A stretch of DNA of 53,642 nucleotides from an uncultured Aquiluna sp. GTDB taxonomy: Bacteria > Actinomycetota > Actinomycetes > Actinomycetales > Microbacteriaceae. The stretch covers positions 1-53,642 of the forward strand of contig CAJXOD010000007.1 in the NCBI GenBank assembly GCA_913057795.1. The letters run 5' to 3'. The translations under genes were made by a program, and so were the position numbers. This document shows, one piece after another, positions 35,998-46,089 of this stretch. The notes beneath the pieces are model-generated. The model was not told the DNA's origin. It worked only from the letters and a program-made list of their open reading frames with translations, and ran no database searches. Numbering within the stretch: position 1 is the stretch's first letter; each line of letters opens with the position of its first letter.

Positions 35998-36729
35998 CTA
36001 GATGAAGCTGGCCACTCCCCAAGTAATTAGTGGCGCAAGAACCAGAGCGGGCAGCATGTCTGCGACCGAGACCATTCTGATTTGCAGGACCCTCAGTCCG
36101 GTCCCGAGCAATAGAACTCCACCGGTGGCCGTGATTGATGCCACAAGGGCATCGCTCATGAGAGTTCCGGCGCTCGCGGCCAAAAGGGTCAACAGCCCCT
36201 GCCAGATGCCAACGGGAATTGCTGCAAAAGCGACTCCCCAACCAAGGGCCGCCGCAAAGGCAACCGAGGTCAATCCGTCCAGTGAGGATTTCAGAGCTAG
36301 AACATCAAATCCTTGCCCTAAGCCATCCTGAAGCGCTCCGAGCACGGCCATGGGTCCAATTGTGAAAAGCAAAGAGGCGTTCACAAAGCCCTCTATAAAT
36401 TTTTCTTTGTCTCCGCCTCGAGAGGCTTTTAGTTGAAGCCAGGTGCCGAAGTGTGAAAGGCGTTGCTCAATTTTGAGCATTGAGCCAAGAACACTGCCCA
36501 CCACCAAAGATGCCAAAACTACTAATAAGGTTCCTGCCGAACCGACCGCAGCTACGAAAGAGGAATCGGTGAGAGCTATTAGGTTTAGGCCACCGATAAC
36601 CAGCACTACCAAGCCCAGAGCATCGGTCAGAGTTCGTGAAATGTTTTCAGGGAGTCTGTGACCCAGAGCTACGCCTATGCCTGCACCGATCAAGATGGAA
36701 AAAACATTAATGATTGTTCCCAAGGACAC
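35998..36729 (-). CDS. DUF554 family membrane protein
   Basis: A 243-residue membrane protein with about seven hydrophobic segments. GTIINVFSILIGAGIGVALG at the N-terminus and the internal KEKFIEGFVNASLLFTIGPM are typical of DUF554 (YdfK-like) proteins, whose function is unknown (transport suspected). It ends 12 bases from the convergent aspA stop. Confidence 0.9.
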   Translation of the reverse strand: MSLGTIINVFSILIGAGIGVALGHRLPENISRTLTDALGLVVLVIGGLNLIALTDSSFVAAVGSAGTLLVVLASLVVGSVLGSMLKIEQRLSHFGTWLQLKASRGGDKEKFIEGFVNASLLFTIGPMAVLGALQDGLGQGFDVLALKSSLDGLTSVAFAAALGWGVAFAAIPVGIWQGLLTLLAASAGTLMSDALVASITATGGVLLLGTGLRVLQIRMVSVADMLPALVLAPLITWGVASFI

Positions 36730-36776
36730 CTTTTCTAATGATTCTGGTAAGAATCAAAAGACTACTTAATAGTTGG

Positions 36777-37181
36777 CTAGTCTTTTTGCTCTTGGAAGCT
36801 AATCGAAACAGAGTTGATGCAGTAGCGGTTCCCCGTTGGGGTTTGCGGCGCATCGTCAAAAAGATGACCGAGATGGCTGCCGCACTTGGCACATCTGACT
36901 TCGGTCCGAACCATGCCGTGAGCACGATCTTCTAGGTACTCAATCGCCTCGTTCTTAAGAGACTTGTAAAAAGAAGGCCAGCCGCAATGCGAATCAAATT
37001 TCGCCTCGGCTTCGAAGAGCTCGGCGCCACATCCTCGGCAACTGTATGTACCCACTCGTTTCTCTTCGAGGAGTTCCCCGGAGTACGCGCGCTCGGTTCC
37101 TGCCAGGCGCAACACCTGATATTCAGACTCGGAAAGCTCATCGCGCCACTGCTGGTCGGTCTTGAAAATTTCGTATTTCAC
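36777..37181 (-). CDS. msrB: Peptide methionine-R-sulfoxide reductase
   Basis: 134 residues from the GTG at 37179-37181, which has GAGGTG six bases upstream; an ATG 18 bases further upstream is in frame but overlaps that site. Zinc-binding pairs CRGCG and CAKCG, the substrate-site segment FDSHCGWPSF, and the catalytic Cys in RYCINSVSISF identify MsrB. It reduces methionine-R-sulfoxide in proteins using thioredoxin. Divergent from cspA. Confidence 0.94.
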   Translation of the reverse strand: MKYEIFKTDQQWRDELSESEYQVLRLAGTERAYSGELLEEKRVGTYSCRGCGAELFEAEAKFDSHCGWPSFYKSLKNEAIEYLEDRAHGMVRTEVRCAKCGSHLGHLFDDAPQTPTGNRYCINSVSISFQEQKD

Positions 37182-37355
37182 TAAAATCACCTCTTCCATA
37201 CTTTATAACCGTTAGGTAACACATTTCATACCGACAGATATGACTGTCTTTTTTATGCAAAACCCCCTAGAGTTGGTCAGGTCGAGCTGTGACCGAGGTT
37301 AAGCTTGATGCATTTGTGAGTTACGCAAATGGAACAAGCAACAGGAGCAGCAAAA

Positions 37356-37559
37356 ATGGCACAAGGAACCGTAAAGTGGTTTAACTCTGAAAAGGGATTT
37401 GGATTCATCACTCAGGATGGCGGACCGGACGTATTCGTTCACTTCTCCGCAATCGAGTCAGATGGATACCGCGAACTTCGTGAGAACCAGCGAGTTGAGT
37501 TCAACGTTAAGGATGGGGACAAGGGTCCTCAGGCTGAAAACGTAGTTCCAGTCGCATAA
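37356..37559 (+). CDS. cspA: Cold-shock protein CspA family
   Basis: 67 residues from ATG 37356, with GGAG about nine bases upstream. RNP1-like KGFGFIT and RNP2-like VFVHF are both present. Binds single-stranded RNA/DNA and melts structures. The untranslated leader back to msrB is about 155 bases, long enough for cold-shock control, and includes a small GACAG/CTGTC hairpin with six T residues (37233-37254). A strong terminator follows. Confidence 0.96.
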   Translation: MAQGTVKWFNSEKGFGFITQDGGPDVFVHFSAIESDGYRELRENQRVEFNVKDGDKGPQAENVVPVA

Positions 37560-37573
37560 GTAGTTAAAACATC

Positions 37574-37608
37574 GAACACCGGTAGCTTTTGCTGCCGGTG
37601 TTCTTTTT
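37574..37608 (+). terminator. Intrinsic terminator after cspA
   Basis: 13-bp stem GAACACCGGTAGC / GCTGCCGGTGTTC with loop TTTT and a five-T tail; one G-T mismatch pair. It begins 14 bases after the cspA stop and insulates groEL. Confidence 0.93.
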
Positions 37609-37637
37609 AACCTGAGGTAACTGTTTTCCTCAATTTA

Positions 37638-37664
37638 TTTGCACTCAGAGCATTAGAGTGCTAA
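37638..37664 (+). promoter_or_regulatory. CIRCE operator 1 (HrcA) upstream of groEL
   Basis: TTTGCACTC, nine-base spacer, GAGTGCTAA: one mismatch from the CIRCE consensus TTAGCACTC-N9-GAGTGCTAA. CIRCE is bound by the heat-shock repressor HrcA, not encoded in this window. Confidence 0.92.
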
Positions 37665-37671
37665 AACTTTA

Positions 37672-37698
37672 TTAGCACTCTCGAACCGGGAGTGCTAA
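37672..37698 (+). promoter_or_regulatory. CIRCE operator 2 (HrcA) upstream of groEL
   Basis: TTAGCACTC, nine-base spacer, GAGTGCTAA: a perfect CIRCE consensus, starting seven bases after the first copy ends and 34 bases before the groEL start. Two tandem copies suggest tight heat-inducible repression. Confidence 0.97.
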
Positions 37699-37710
37699 TC
37701 CCAGTCTTGA

Positions 37711-39351
<1,641 letters not shown>

Positions 39352-39370
39352 AGTCAATCGATACTAAAAA

Positions 39371-39406
39371 AGAACGGGATGGCGTAGGCCATCCCGTTCT
39401 TTTTTT
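39371..39406 (+). terminator. Bidirectional terminator between groEL and a sensor kinase
   Basis: 13-bp perfect stem AGAACGGGATGGC / GCCATCCCGTTCT with loop GTAG, a T tract on the right (39400-39406) and an A tract on the left (39366-39371). It can stop groEL transcripts and those of the convergent histidine kinase gene. Confidence 0.95.
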
Positions 39407-39413
39407 AAGTTGA

Positions 39414-40868
39414 CTAGTTACTCGAGTGGTTCCTTGGAAGCTCAAGTACGAAAGTAGAGCCCCCGCCTGGAGTTTCTAATGCTCTTATTTCCCCGCGATG
39501 CGCGGTAATAATTGATTTTGCGATTGCCAGTCCGAGTCCAGACCCCCCGGTGCTGCGGTTTCTGGAACTGTCTGCTCGATAAAAGCGCTCAAACACCTTG
39601 GTCCTGAGCGGCTCCGGGATGCCCTCGCCGTGATCAATTACCTTAATGTTCAAGTTCTGAGCGGCTGCTTCGATCTCGAGGCTGACCTCTGATCCGGCGG
39701 GAGCAAAGCGAGAGGCGTTAGCAACAAGGTTTGTTAGCACTTGCTTTACTCGGTCGGTATCCACCTCGGCCACAAAGTCCTTGCCGTTTCTCTCAACTCG
39801 GAATTTCACTTCCTGGTTTGCAACCGAAGCATCTTTGATTACTAGATCCGCAAGCTTGGCTAGGTCGGTCTCCACTAGATCCAGGTTCCCACTCTCGTCC
39901 ATTCGTGTGAGTGTGAGTAGGCTCTCGACGAGACCTGTCATGCGAACTGCTTCACTTTCGATACGCTGCATGGCTTCGGCAACATCCTGTTTTTTGGTAA
40001 TTGCTCCCATGCGATACAGCTCTGCATAGCCTCGAACCGTTACCAGCGGGGTGCGAAGCTCGTGGCTCGCGTCCGAAACAAACCTACGCATTTGCTGAAG
40101 TGTTTTATCTCGACCGTCCACTGCACCCTCGATGCTGTCAAGCATGCTGTTGAGGGCGTTATTCAATCTACCGATCTCAGTCTTTCCGTGTTTAGACAGC
40201 AAACGAGATGAAAACTTTCCTGCCTGAACAGCCTCAGCCGTTCGCTCCACTTCCTTCAGTGGCCTGAGCGCTGAAGTGATTGTCAGCCAGATACTGAATC
40301 CTGAGAGCACAACCAAGAAGATCCCAAACCTACCGCCGATCACTGCGTACTCGGCCAAAATCTGTGCGTTCGAATTTGTCGGCAGTGCTACGACTACTGA
40401 GCCATTTGCCAGCTGGAGTGGGAGGGCGATCATTCTCCACTCGGTGCCCATACGCCTTGAGCTTTCAACGTCAATGTCAAAGGGAATCCCTTGGGTTTCT
40501 CGAACAGTTTCTAGGGTGAGATTTGAAAAGTTTGGTATTGCTCGGCCGCCACCGGTCGACGAGATAAGTCCAAGAAACTGATTGCCATTGGCGTCCAAAA
40601 TGGCGATGTAGTAGTCGCTGGGTAACGATGGAAGAGCCAGTTGTCCTGACGAGACCATTCCTTCCAGCTTGAGAGGGTCCTGAGTCCGCAACTCGTTGGC
40701 TGTGGTGACCAAAAGCGTGTCAGTACTTCTTTGCAGGTAGGTGTCTAAAAGCGCGATTGTCCCGGCGCTGGAGACGGCCAAGAGTATGCCTATGAGGCCA
40801 ACCGATAAGGATGTTAGTTTGGCGCGAAGTGAGATTCGCGCCCAGCCTGCCAGTAACGTTTGCTTCAC
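39414..40868 (-). CDS. Membrane sensor histidine kinase with HAMP domain
   Basis: A 484-residue kinase. Two transmembrane segments (about 17-40 and 172-195) flank an extracytoplasmic sensor of about 130 residues; a HAMP domain (about 195-250) follows, then phospho-acceptor His in DASHELRTPLVTVRGY, N box LVANASRFAP, G1 DHGEGIPE, F box FERFYRADSSRN and G2 GGSGLGLAIAKSI. Partner of the response regulator three bases upstream. Topology resembles MprB/TrcS-type actinobacterial sensors; the signal is unknown. Confidence 0.93.
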   Translation of the reverse strand: MKQTLLAGWARISLRAKLTSLSVGLIGILLAVSSAGTIALLDTYLQRSTDTLLVTTANELRTQDPLKLEGMVSSGQLALPSLPSDYYIAILDANGNQFLGLISSTGGGRAIPNFSNLTLETVRETQGIPFDIDVESSRRMGTEWRMIALPLQLANGSVVVALPTNSNAQILAEYAVIGGRFGIFLVVLSGFSIWLTITSALRPLKEVERTAEAVQAGKFSSRLLSKHGKTEIGRLNNALNSMLDSIEGAVDGRDKTLQQMRRFVSDASHELRTPLVTVRGYAELYRMGAITKKQDVAEAMQRIESEAVRMTGLVESLLTLTRMDESGNLDLVETDLAKLADLVIKDASVANQEVKFRVERNGKDFVAEVDTDRVKQVLTNLVANASRFAPAGSEVSLEIEAAAQNLNIKVIDHGEGIPEPLRTKVFERFYRADSSRNRSTGGSGLGLAIAKSIITAHRGEIRALETPGGGSTFVLELPRNHSSN

Positions 40869-40871
40869 GAA

Positions 40872-41564
40872 TTAGCCCTTTGGCCCCTTGAGCATATATC
40901 CGACGCCGCGCTTGGTAATAATCAACGGCTCCTGGCTAAGAGGATCTAGTTTCTTGCGAAGGTATGAAACGTAGCTCTCGACAATTCCCATTTCACCATT
41001 GAAGTCGTATTCCCAGACGTGGTCAAGGATTTGCGCCTTAGTTAGAACCCGATTCGGGTTCGTGGCTAGATATCGAAGCAATTGGTACTCGGTGGGGGAT
41101 AGGTCTACCACCTGCGCTCCAACGGTAACCTCGTGGGCATCTTCGTTGATTGAGAGCTCTCCGACCGTAATCAGCGCACCATCCTGCCCGTCCTTGCTGG
41201 TCCTTCGTATGATTGCCGAAATACGGGCCATGATTTCGTCCAGGCTAAATGGTTTGGTCACGTAATCGTCCCCGCCGACAGTCAGCCCCGTGATTTTATC
41301 CTCGGTGTCATCGCGCGCGGTGAGAAACAGAATTGGGACTTCAATGCCCATTGCTCTGATTTTCTTGGTAACGCCGAACCCAGAAATGTCGGGGAGCATC
41401 ACGTCGAGCAGCACGATATCGGGCTTGGTTTCGGTGATCATGCTGATCGCGTCGGTTCCGTTAGCTGCGGTGGCAACTTGGTGCCCGGCGAAGCGAAGAC
41501 TTGCTGAGAGCAAATCACGAATGTTTGGCTCATCATCTACGACTAGAACTTTTAGTATTTCCAT
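40872..41564 (-). CDS. OmpR-family response regulator
   Basis: A 230-residue regulator. Receiver residues: DDEPN (acidic pocket), phospho-acceptor Asp in IVLLDVMLPD, Thr in LTARDDTED and Lys in YVTKPFSLDEIMARI; the winged helix (about 130-228) includes LSPTEYQLLRYL and GIVESYVSYLRKKLD. It is the first gene of the pair with the HAMP kinase. Resembles TrcR/TcrA-type regulators; the target genes are not evident. Start at ATG 41564. Confidence 0.94.
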   Translation of the reverse strand: MEILKVLVVDDEPNIRDLLSASLRFAGHQVATAANGTDAISMITETKPDIVLLDVMLPDISGFGVTKKIRAMGIEVPILFLTARDDTEDKITGLTVGGDDYVTKPFSLDEIMARISAIIRRTSKDGQDGALITVGELSINEDAHEVTVGAQVVDLSPTEYQLLRYLATNPNRVLTKAQILDHVWEYDFNGEMGIVESYVSYLRKKLDPLSQEPLIITKRGVGYMLKGPKG

Positions 41565-41612
41565 GACGCCAAGTGTGTGACAGTTTGCTGGAAGTTGTCT
41601 GGGAGTTTCCTC

Positions 41613-43241
41613 TTACAGATTTTCAGCATCAATGATCTCGTAGGAGTAGCCCTGCTCAGCCAAAAAGCGCTGGCGGTTCTGCGCAAAGTCTTGCTCAACC
41701 GTATCGGCCGCAACAATCGTATAAAACGCAGCAGACCTGCCATCTTGTTTCGGGCGAAGCAGTCTGCCAAGTCTTTGAGCTTCCTCTTGCCTTGAACCAA
41801 ATGCTCCCGATATCTGAATGGCAACCGATGCCTCTGGCAGATCCACTGAGAAATTCGCAACCTTGGAGACAACCAGCGTGTTAATTTCACCGTTCCTGAA
41901 GCTGCGGAAAAGCTCCTCGCGGACATCAACTGGGGTTTCACCGGTGAGTTTCGGAACACCCAGGCCTTCGGCAACTTCGGCTATCTGGCTCAAATATTGA
42001 CCGATTATCAAAGTCGGTTCACCCTTGTGCTTGCTAAGAATCTTTCGCATTATGTCGAGTTTGGCGGTTGCCGTCGAGGCAATGCGAAAGCGGCTTTCCT
42101 GGTCAGAGATTGCATACTCCATGCGTGCTTCATCCGGTAATGCAACCCGAACTTCAAAGCAGTTTGCCGGTGCGATGTAGCCTTGCGCCTCGATGTCTTT
42201 CCAGGGTGCGTCGAAACGCTTCGGGCCAATCAAAGAAAATACATCAGACTCCCGACCATCTTCTCTTACCAGAGTTGCGGTGAGTCCAAGCCTTCTTCTT
42301 GCCTGAAGGTCAGCGGTCATTTTGAAAATTGGCGCGGGCAAAAGGTGCACTTCGTCGTAAATAATCAGACCCCAATCGCGAGCGTTTAGAAGCGCCAGGT
42401 GGGTGAACTCATTTTTGCGCTTAGTCGTCAAGATTTGGTAGGTGGCTATTGTCACTGGGCCAAGATTCTTGCTACTGCCTGAATACTCGGCAATGTCTTC
42501 TTCGGTGAGGCTGGTTTTCTCTAGAAGTTCATCGCGCCACTGTCTGGCTGCGACGGTGTTTGTTACCAAAATTAGAGTGTTGGCTTTCACATCGGCCATA
42601 ATCGCCGCGCCAACCATGGTCTTACCGGCGCCACAGGGCAGCACCACAACGCCCGAACCTCCAAGTTCGAACTTATCTGCGGCCTCTCGCTGATACCCGC
42701 GCAGTGACCAGTTTTGTTGATTGAGTTCTATTGGGTACGGGGCGCCCTTGGTATATCCGGCATTATCGTTAGCGGGCCAGCCGAGCTTAAGTAGCTGCTG
42801 TTTCAACGCTCCTCTAGCCCAGTCTCTGACTCGGTAGCCATTTTCGATTTCGCCCTCTAACAGCTCAGCGACCTTCGAATTGGAACTTACTTCTGCCAGA
42901 ACTGCTCTTGAATCCGAGGTAAGGATAAGGCCTTGGTCATCTCTTGCAATCTCGAGCTTCCCAAAACGCGCAATGGTGTTCTCAATTTCGGATGACACCA
43001 GTTGAGGTATGTCGAACTTTGACCATTTCCTCAACGAGCTGAGAATGTACTCGGCGGTGTGTCCGGCTGCCCTAGCGTTCCAGAGGCCGAGTTTGGTTAT
43101 CCGATATGTGTGTATGTGCTCTGGAGCGCGCTCTAGTTCGGCAAAGATTGCCAGCTCATGGCGAGCTGTTGTGGCGTCAGCGTGATCCGTTTCCAGAAGC
43201 ACGGTTCGGTCACTCTGAACAATCAGGGGTCCTTGAGACAT
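41613..43241 (-). CDS. XPB/Rad25-type DNA repair helicase
   Basis: A 542-residue superfamily 2 helicase. Q-like LRGYQREAADKFE, Walker A LPCGAGKTMVGAA (about 199-211), the XPB-specific RED motif in VREDGRESD, DEVH box IYDEVHLLP, and the C-terminal helicase domain with DLPEASVAIQISG and EAQRLGRLLRPK (motif VI). An N-terminal extension of about 170 residues is typical of actinobacterial XPB. Family members unwind 3'-5'; in the bacterium they are thought to act in DNA repair. Follows the helicase-associated protein by two bases. Confidence 0.93.
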   Translation of the reverse strand: MSQGPLIVQSDRTVLLETDHADATTARHELAIFAELERAPEHIHTYRITKLGLWNARAAGHTAEYILSSLRKWSKFDIPQLVSSEIENTIARFGKLEIARDDQGLILTSDSRAVLAEVSSNSKVAELLEGEIENGYRVRDWARGALKQQLLKLGWPANDNAGYTKGAPYPIELNQQNWSLRGYQREAADKFELGGSGVVVLPCGAGKTMVGAAIMADVKANTLILVTNTVAARQWRDELLEKTSLTEEDIAEYSGSSKNLGPVTIATYQILTTKRKNEFTHLALLNARDWGLIIYDEVHLLPAPIFKMTADLQARRRLGLTATLVREDGRESDVFSLIGPKRFDAPWKDIEAQGYIAPANCFEVRVALPDEARMEYAISDQESRFRIASTATAKLDIMRKILSKHKGEPTLIIGQYLSQIAEVAEGLGVPKLTGETPVDVREELFRSFRNGEINTLVVSKVANFSVDLPEASVAIQISGAFGSRQEEAQRLGRLLRPKQDGRSAAFYTIVAADTVEQDFAQNRQRFLAEQGYSYEIIDAENL

Positions 43242-43243
43242 TC

Positions 43244-44848
43244 TTATACCAACAGCACTGACTGGATGCGCGATATTGGTAGGGTCCGTTCAGCATCTTT
43301 GAGCTGGTCTTTACCTCTGAGTCGTCCAGCTGCCACGCCCAATACTGAAAGGGTGAACTGTTTCGCGTCACCATCCTGCATCTCGACCGAAATCTGAACC
43401 ATGATTTTGTTCTTTTGGGCAAACAAGAGTTGACGCATCACGTCATCGCCTCCCATTTGGTTTTTTTCTCCAGAGATCAGCGAGGCAACCCTCGAGGCTA
43501 TTTCGTCTTCCCTGGGGATTTCTGGAGTGGCAGAAACCGGCACTCTAGGCGATTGAACATTGCCCTTGTCATCAAACATCACTGCCGCATATCCGGCGTC
43601 CCGAAGGTTGAAATAGACAAGGTCCGCGCCAAGTCTGCTGCCGAGTTGTCCATTGGCAATCGGCTGAAGCATGAGTCCTCGAAGTGATTGCTCGTTCGAT
43701 ATCTGCGTGAGCAAAATGGTATCCGCGGCCTCGACAATGGTGCCTTCTTTTTGAGAGAGGATCTTGAGCTGCCCAAACCGATCACCGGTCTGCTGAAGAA
43801 CGTATTCAACCGGCTGAGGCAGGCCCTTACCTCCAGACTGAAGCAAGACTTCTGTAATTTCGGCAATACTCATTCCGGTTTCCATTGCATGCGAAATGCT
43901 AAGGCTTGAAATACGGAATCTAGATGCTAACCCGAGGTCCTCAGAGTCCGCAAAGGTGTCTAACTTTCGGTGAAGGCTTGTTGAAATTGGACCGGGAGAA
44001 ACAATGCTGAGGTCCGCTTGAACCAACAATTTGTCTTGAATTCCCGGCAGGTTCTTTGCTATGTCCTTGGCTGCTTTGTCGGCAGACCCAAGAGTCAGCG
44101 GGTGGAGAGCTTTGTCGAAATCAGTCAATCCCAGGTCAGCTCCGTACTCGAGCAACCTGATATTTGCCAGGTTTACTAGCGGGTACGCCGTCGAAATTTG
44201 GTCTGCGATTGGTCCTTCATGCACCTTGAGTGCTGGTAGGTCCCAACAAGCTTTTGCGAGCATTAGCCAGGCTTGACTTCTTTCGAGCTCAAGCCATTCC
44301 ATGCCGAGAGTTGTTGCGACCCAGCGTGACTCGTTCTGACCAATTAGACCGGCTTCAAGGGCTAGCTGAAAGATTCGCTGAACGTCTTTTGGTGCGATCT
44401 TGATCTTTAGTGCGATCTCTTTCGCGTCTTGAGACCGAATACCTGCTCTGATGACATCTAGCCAGTGGCGTTCACAGGCGAACAATAATTCTGTAATGCA
44501 GATGAGGGTCTCGTAGGCCGTCAGGTAAGAACCGTGACGGTTTGCCGGCTTGTACTTCGCGATCTCAAGTTCCCTACCCAAGCTCGCGGCCTCAGGCAGA
44601 GAAGATTTGGTCGCTAAATTTTGCTCTCTCAAGTGAGCGGTGGTCTTTTCGTTTCTCAGCGCCTCTAGTTCGGCGGCTGGAAGTGCGCGAATCTTCGGTT
44701 CCAGCTCTCTTCTTGAGAGCAAGACCCGGCTCAGATCAAAGTAGTCATCGCATCCATGCCCATGACCGAGTGAGTTTTCAAGGGTATGGCTGAGTTCAGC
44801 AACATTCTTAGCTCTTAGCTGCGATGCAAGTTCGAGTATCGAAGACAC
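43244..44848 (-). CDS. Helicase-associated (Helicase_C_3-like) protein
   Basis: A 534-residue protein from a GTG that overlaps the preceding stop (TAGTG). The C-terminal third resembles the XPB/Ssl2-like helicase-associated domain (Helicase_C_3): ADTILLTQISNEQSLRGLML and QPVEYVLQQTGDRFGQLKI. No Walker motifs are seen, so it is not itself an ATPase. In actinobacteria it regularly precedes the XPB gene and likely assists it. Homologs are often 700-800 residues, so this is a short version. Confidence 0.8.
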   Translation of the reverse strand: MSSILELASQLRAKNVAELSHTLENSLGHGHGCDDYFDLSRVLLSRRELEPKIRALPAAELEALRNEKTTAHLREQNLATKSSLPEAASLGRELEIAKYKPANRHGSYLTAYETLICITELLFACERHWLDVIRAGIRSQDAKEIALKIKIAPKDVQRIFQLALEAGLIGQNESRWVATTLGMEWLELERSQAWLMLAKACWDLPALKVHEGPIADQISTAYPLVNLANIRLLEYGADLGLTDFDKALHPLTLGSADKAAKDIAKNLPGIQDKLLVQADLSIVSPGPISTSLHRKLDTFADSEDLGLASRFRISSLSISHAMETGMSIAEITEVLLQSGGKGLPQPVEYVLQQTGDRFGQLKILSQKEGTIVEAADTILLTQISNEQSLRGLMLQPIANGQLGSRLGADLVYFNLRDAGYAAVMFDDKGNVQSPRVPVSATPEIPREDEIASRVASLISGEKNQMGGDDVMRQLLFAQKNKIMVQISVEMQDGDAKQFTLSVLGVAAGRLRGKDQLKDAERTLPISRIQSVLLV

Positions 44849-45087
44849 TAATCCCTATTTTCTTTCGTACGTCGAATGATTGACACAATCAGCATGCTGA
44901 TGATTATCAGAAAACCGACGGGTAGTCCGATGAGTGGCAACTGGGCAAAAAACACTGGGAAACTGTTGAAGCCAAGGGCGCTTAGCCCCAGAGTGAGTAT
45001 CATGAAAAGAATCGAGACACCGATCACGCCGACGGCCATGTAAGCCAAGGTTGTTTCGATTTGGGGTCGGTTTTCATTTTTAGCCAT
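44848..45087 (-). CDS. Small two-helix membrane protein
   Basis: A 79-residue protein with two hydrophobic segments (about 13-35 and 45-70), a polar N-terminus (MAKNENRPQIE) and a basic C-terminal tail (RRTKENRD). Unnamed family, common in Microbacteriaceae. Its stop overlaps the helicase-associated gene start, and it diverges from the cold-shock-domain gene, 56 bases away. Confidence 0.75.
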   Translation of the reverse strand: MAKNENRPQIETTLAYMAVGVIGVSILFMILTLGLSALGFNSFPVFFAQLPLIGLPVGFLIIISMLIVSIIRRTKENRD

Positions 45088-45143
45088 CAGATAACTCTAA
45101 CCTTTCAGATACACTAAACGCCGACCAGTTGAAAGTAGGAAGC

Positions 45144-45524
45144 ATGCCGACCGGCAAAGTAAAATTTTTTGATGACGAAAAAGGATTCGGCTTTATCGCG
45201 GGCGATGACGGCACCGAGGTCTTTTTGCATGCCAGCGCTCTTCCTGCGGGGACCGACACAATTAAACCCGGCAGTCGCGTCGAGTTCGGCATAGCCGACG
45301 GTCGCAAGGGTGCTCAGGCTCTATCAGTCAGAGTGATAGAAGTGCCGACGCTAACATCACCGAATCGTAAGCCAGCCGAGGATTTGGCAATCATTACCGA
45401 GGACCTAATCGGTCTTTTGGATCAAGTCGGTGGGAACCTCAAGCGAGGTAAATATCCGGAGGCCGCACACGGCAAAAAAGTAGCGCAATTATTGCGCAGG
45501 GTGGCGGAAGAGCTTGAAGGCTAA
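45144..45524 (+). CDS. Cold-shock-domain protein with C-terminal extension
   Basis: 126 residues from ATG 45144 with AGGAAG just upstream. The N-terminal cold-shock domain (1-67) has KGFGFIA and VFLHASAL; the C-terminal region (about 75-126) is helical and charged (LIGLLDQVGGNLKRGKYPEA). Longer than CspA; the tail may be a nucleic-acid or partner-binding helix. Its stop overlaps the DUF3027 gene start by 11 bases. Confidence 0.88.
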   Translation: MPTGKVKFFDDEKGFGFIAGDDGTEVFLHASALPAGTDTIKPGSRVEFGIADGRKGAQALSVRVIEVPTLTSPNRKPAEDLAIITEDLIGLLDQVGGNLKRGKYPEAAHGKKVAQLLRRVAEELEG

Positions 45525-45990
45525 AAACCAAGACATGGCCATTGAGCTTTTGAAGGCCGAGCTACCAGAGGCAAGCTACGGAGAGCTCATAAGTGAGATA
45601 GAGCCATCCAAGGGCGTCATTGAACTTCGCTACCTCTGCAGCATGCGCGGTTACAGCGGATGGCACTGGCTTCTCACTCTTACTCAAACCGATAAGCGCA
45701 AGGCCGCAACGTTCTCAGAACTTAATTTAGTGGCGTCGGAAGATGCTCTTTTGGCACCAGAGTGGGTGCCCTGGTCAGAACGCCTTAGCGAGTTTAGAAA
45801 GCAACTTCGTGCAGAGGGTAAGGCGAAAACCGACGCCGAGGCCGACGAGCTGATTAAAGCCCTAGTCGTTACGGATGATATAAAGTCCGATGATTCCGAG
45901 GGAAATTCCAACCACGGAAGTATGCAGCCACCATTGAAGACCCGCGTCCGACAGCGCCGGATAAAACACAGCGAGCCCGACGAAGACTAA
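45514..45990 (+). CDS. DUF3027 protein
   Basis: 158 residues from TTG 45514 (GGAAG four bases upstream); an ATG at 45535 is an alternative. The family core is visible: MRGYSGWHWLLTLTQ, then ALLAPEWVPWSERL. DUF3027 is an actinobacterial family of unknown function, usually beside a cold-shock-domain protein and a DUF2530 gene. The last 129 bases overlap the convergent DUF2530 gene; the overlapping part encodes the acidic-then-basic tail beyond the family core. Confidence 0.88.
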   Translation: MKAKNQDMAIELLKAELPEASYGELISEIEPSKGVIELRYLCSMRGYSGWHWLLTLTQTDKRKAATFSELNLVASEDALLAPEWVPWSERLSEFRKQLRAEGKAKTDAEADELIKALVVTDDIKSDDSEGNSNHGSMQPPLKTRVRQRRIKHSEPDED

Positions 45991-46089
45991 GAGCCAACTT
46001 ATTAAACCTGCCCTGATAATCGGTTTTGAATCTAGAGCCTTAGGGGTTGGCTCCGCTTCGCGCTCGCTAAGTTTCAGGTAGAAACGCAT
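45862..46089 (-). CDS. DUF2530 small membrane protein
   Basis: A 75-residue protein with two transmembrane helices (about 27-46 and 53-71) and a polar N-terminus, ending IIGLYIIRND, as in DUF2530. The ATG abuts the serC stop without a gap (TGAATG), so it is translationally coupled to serC. Its 3' end runs antisense through the end of the DUF3027 gene (45862-45990). Confidence 0.82.
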   Translation of the reverse strand: MRFYLKLSEREAEPTPKALDSKPIIRAGLISWLLVFVGLAVFYPALSDAGLQWWLHTSVVGISLGIIGLYIIRND

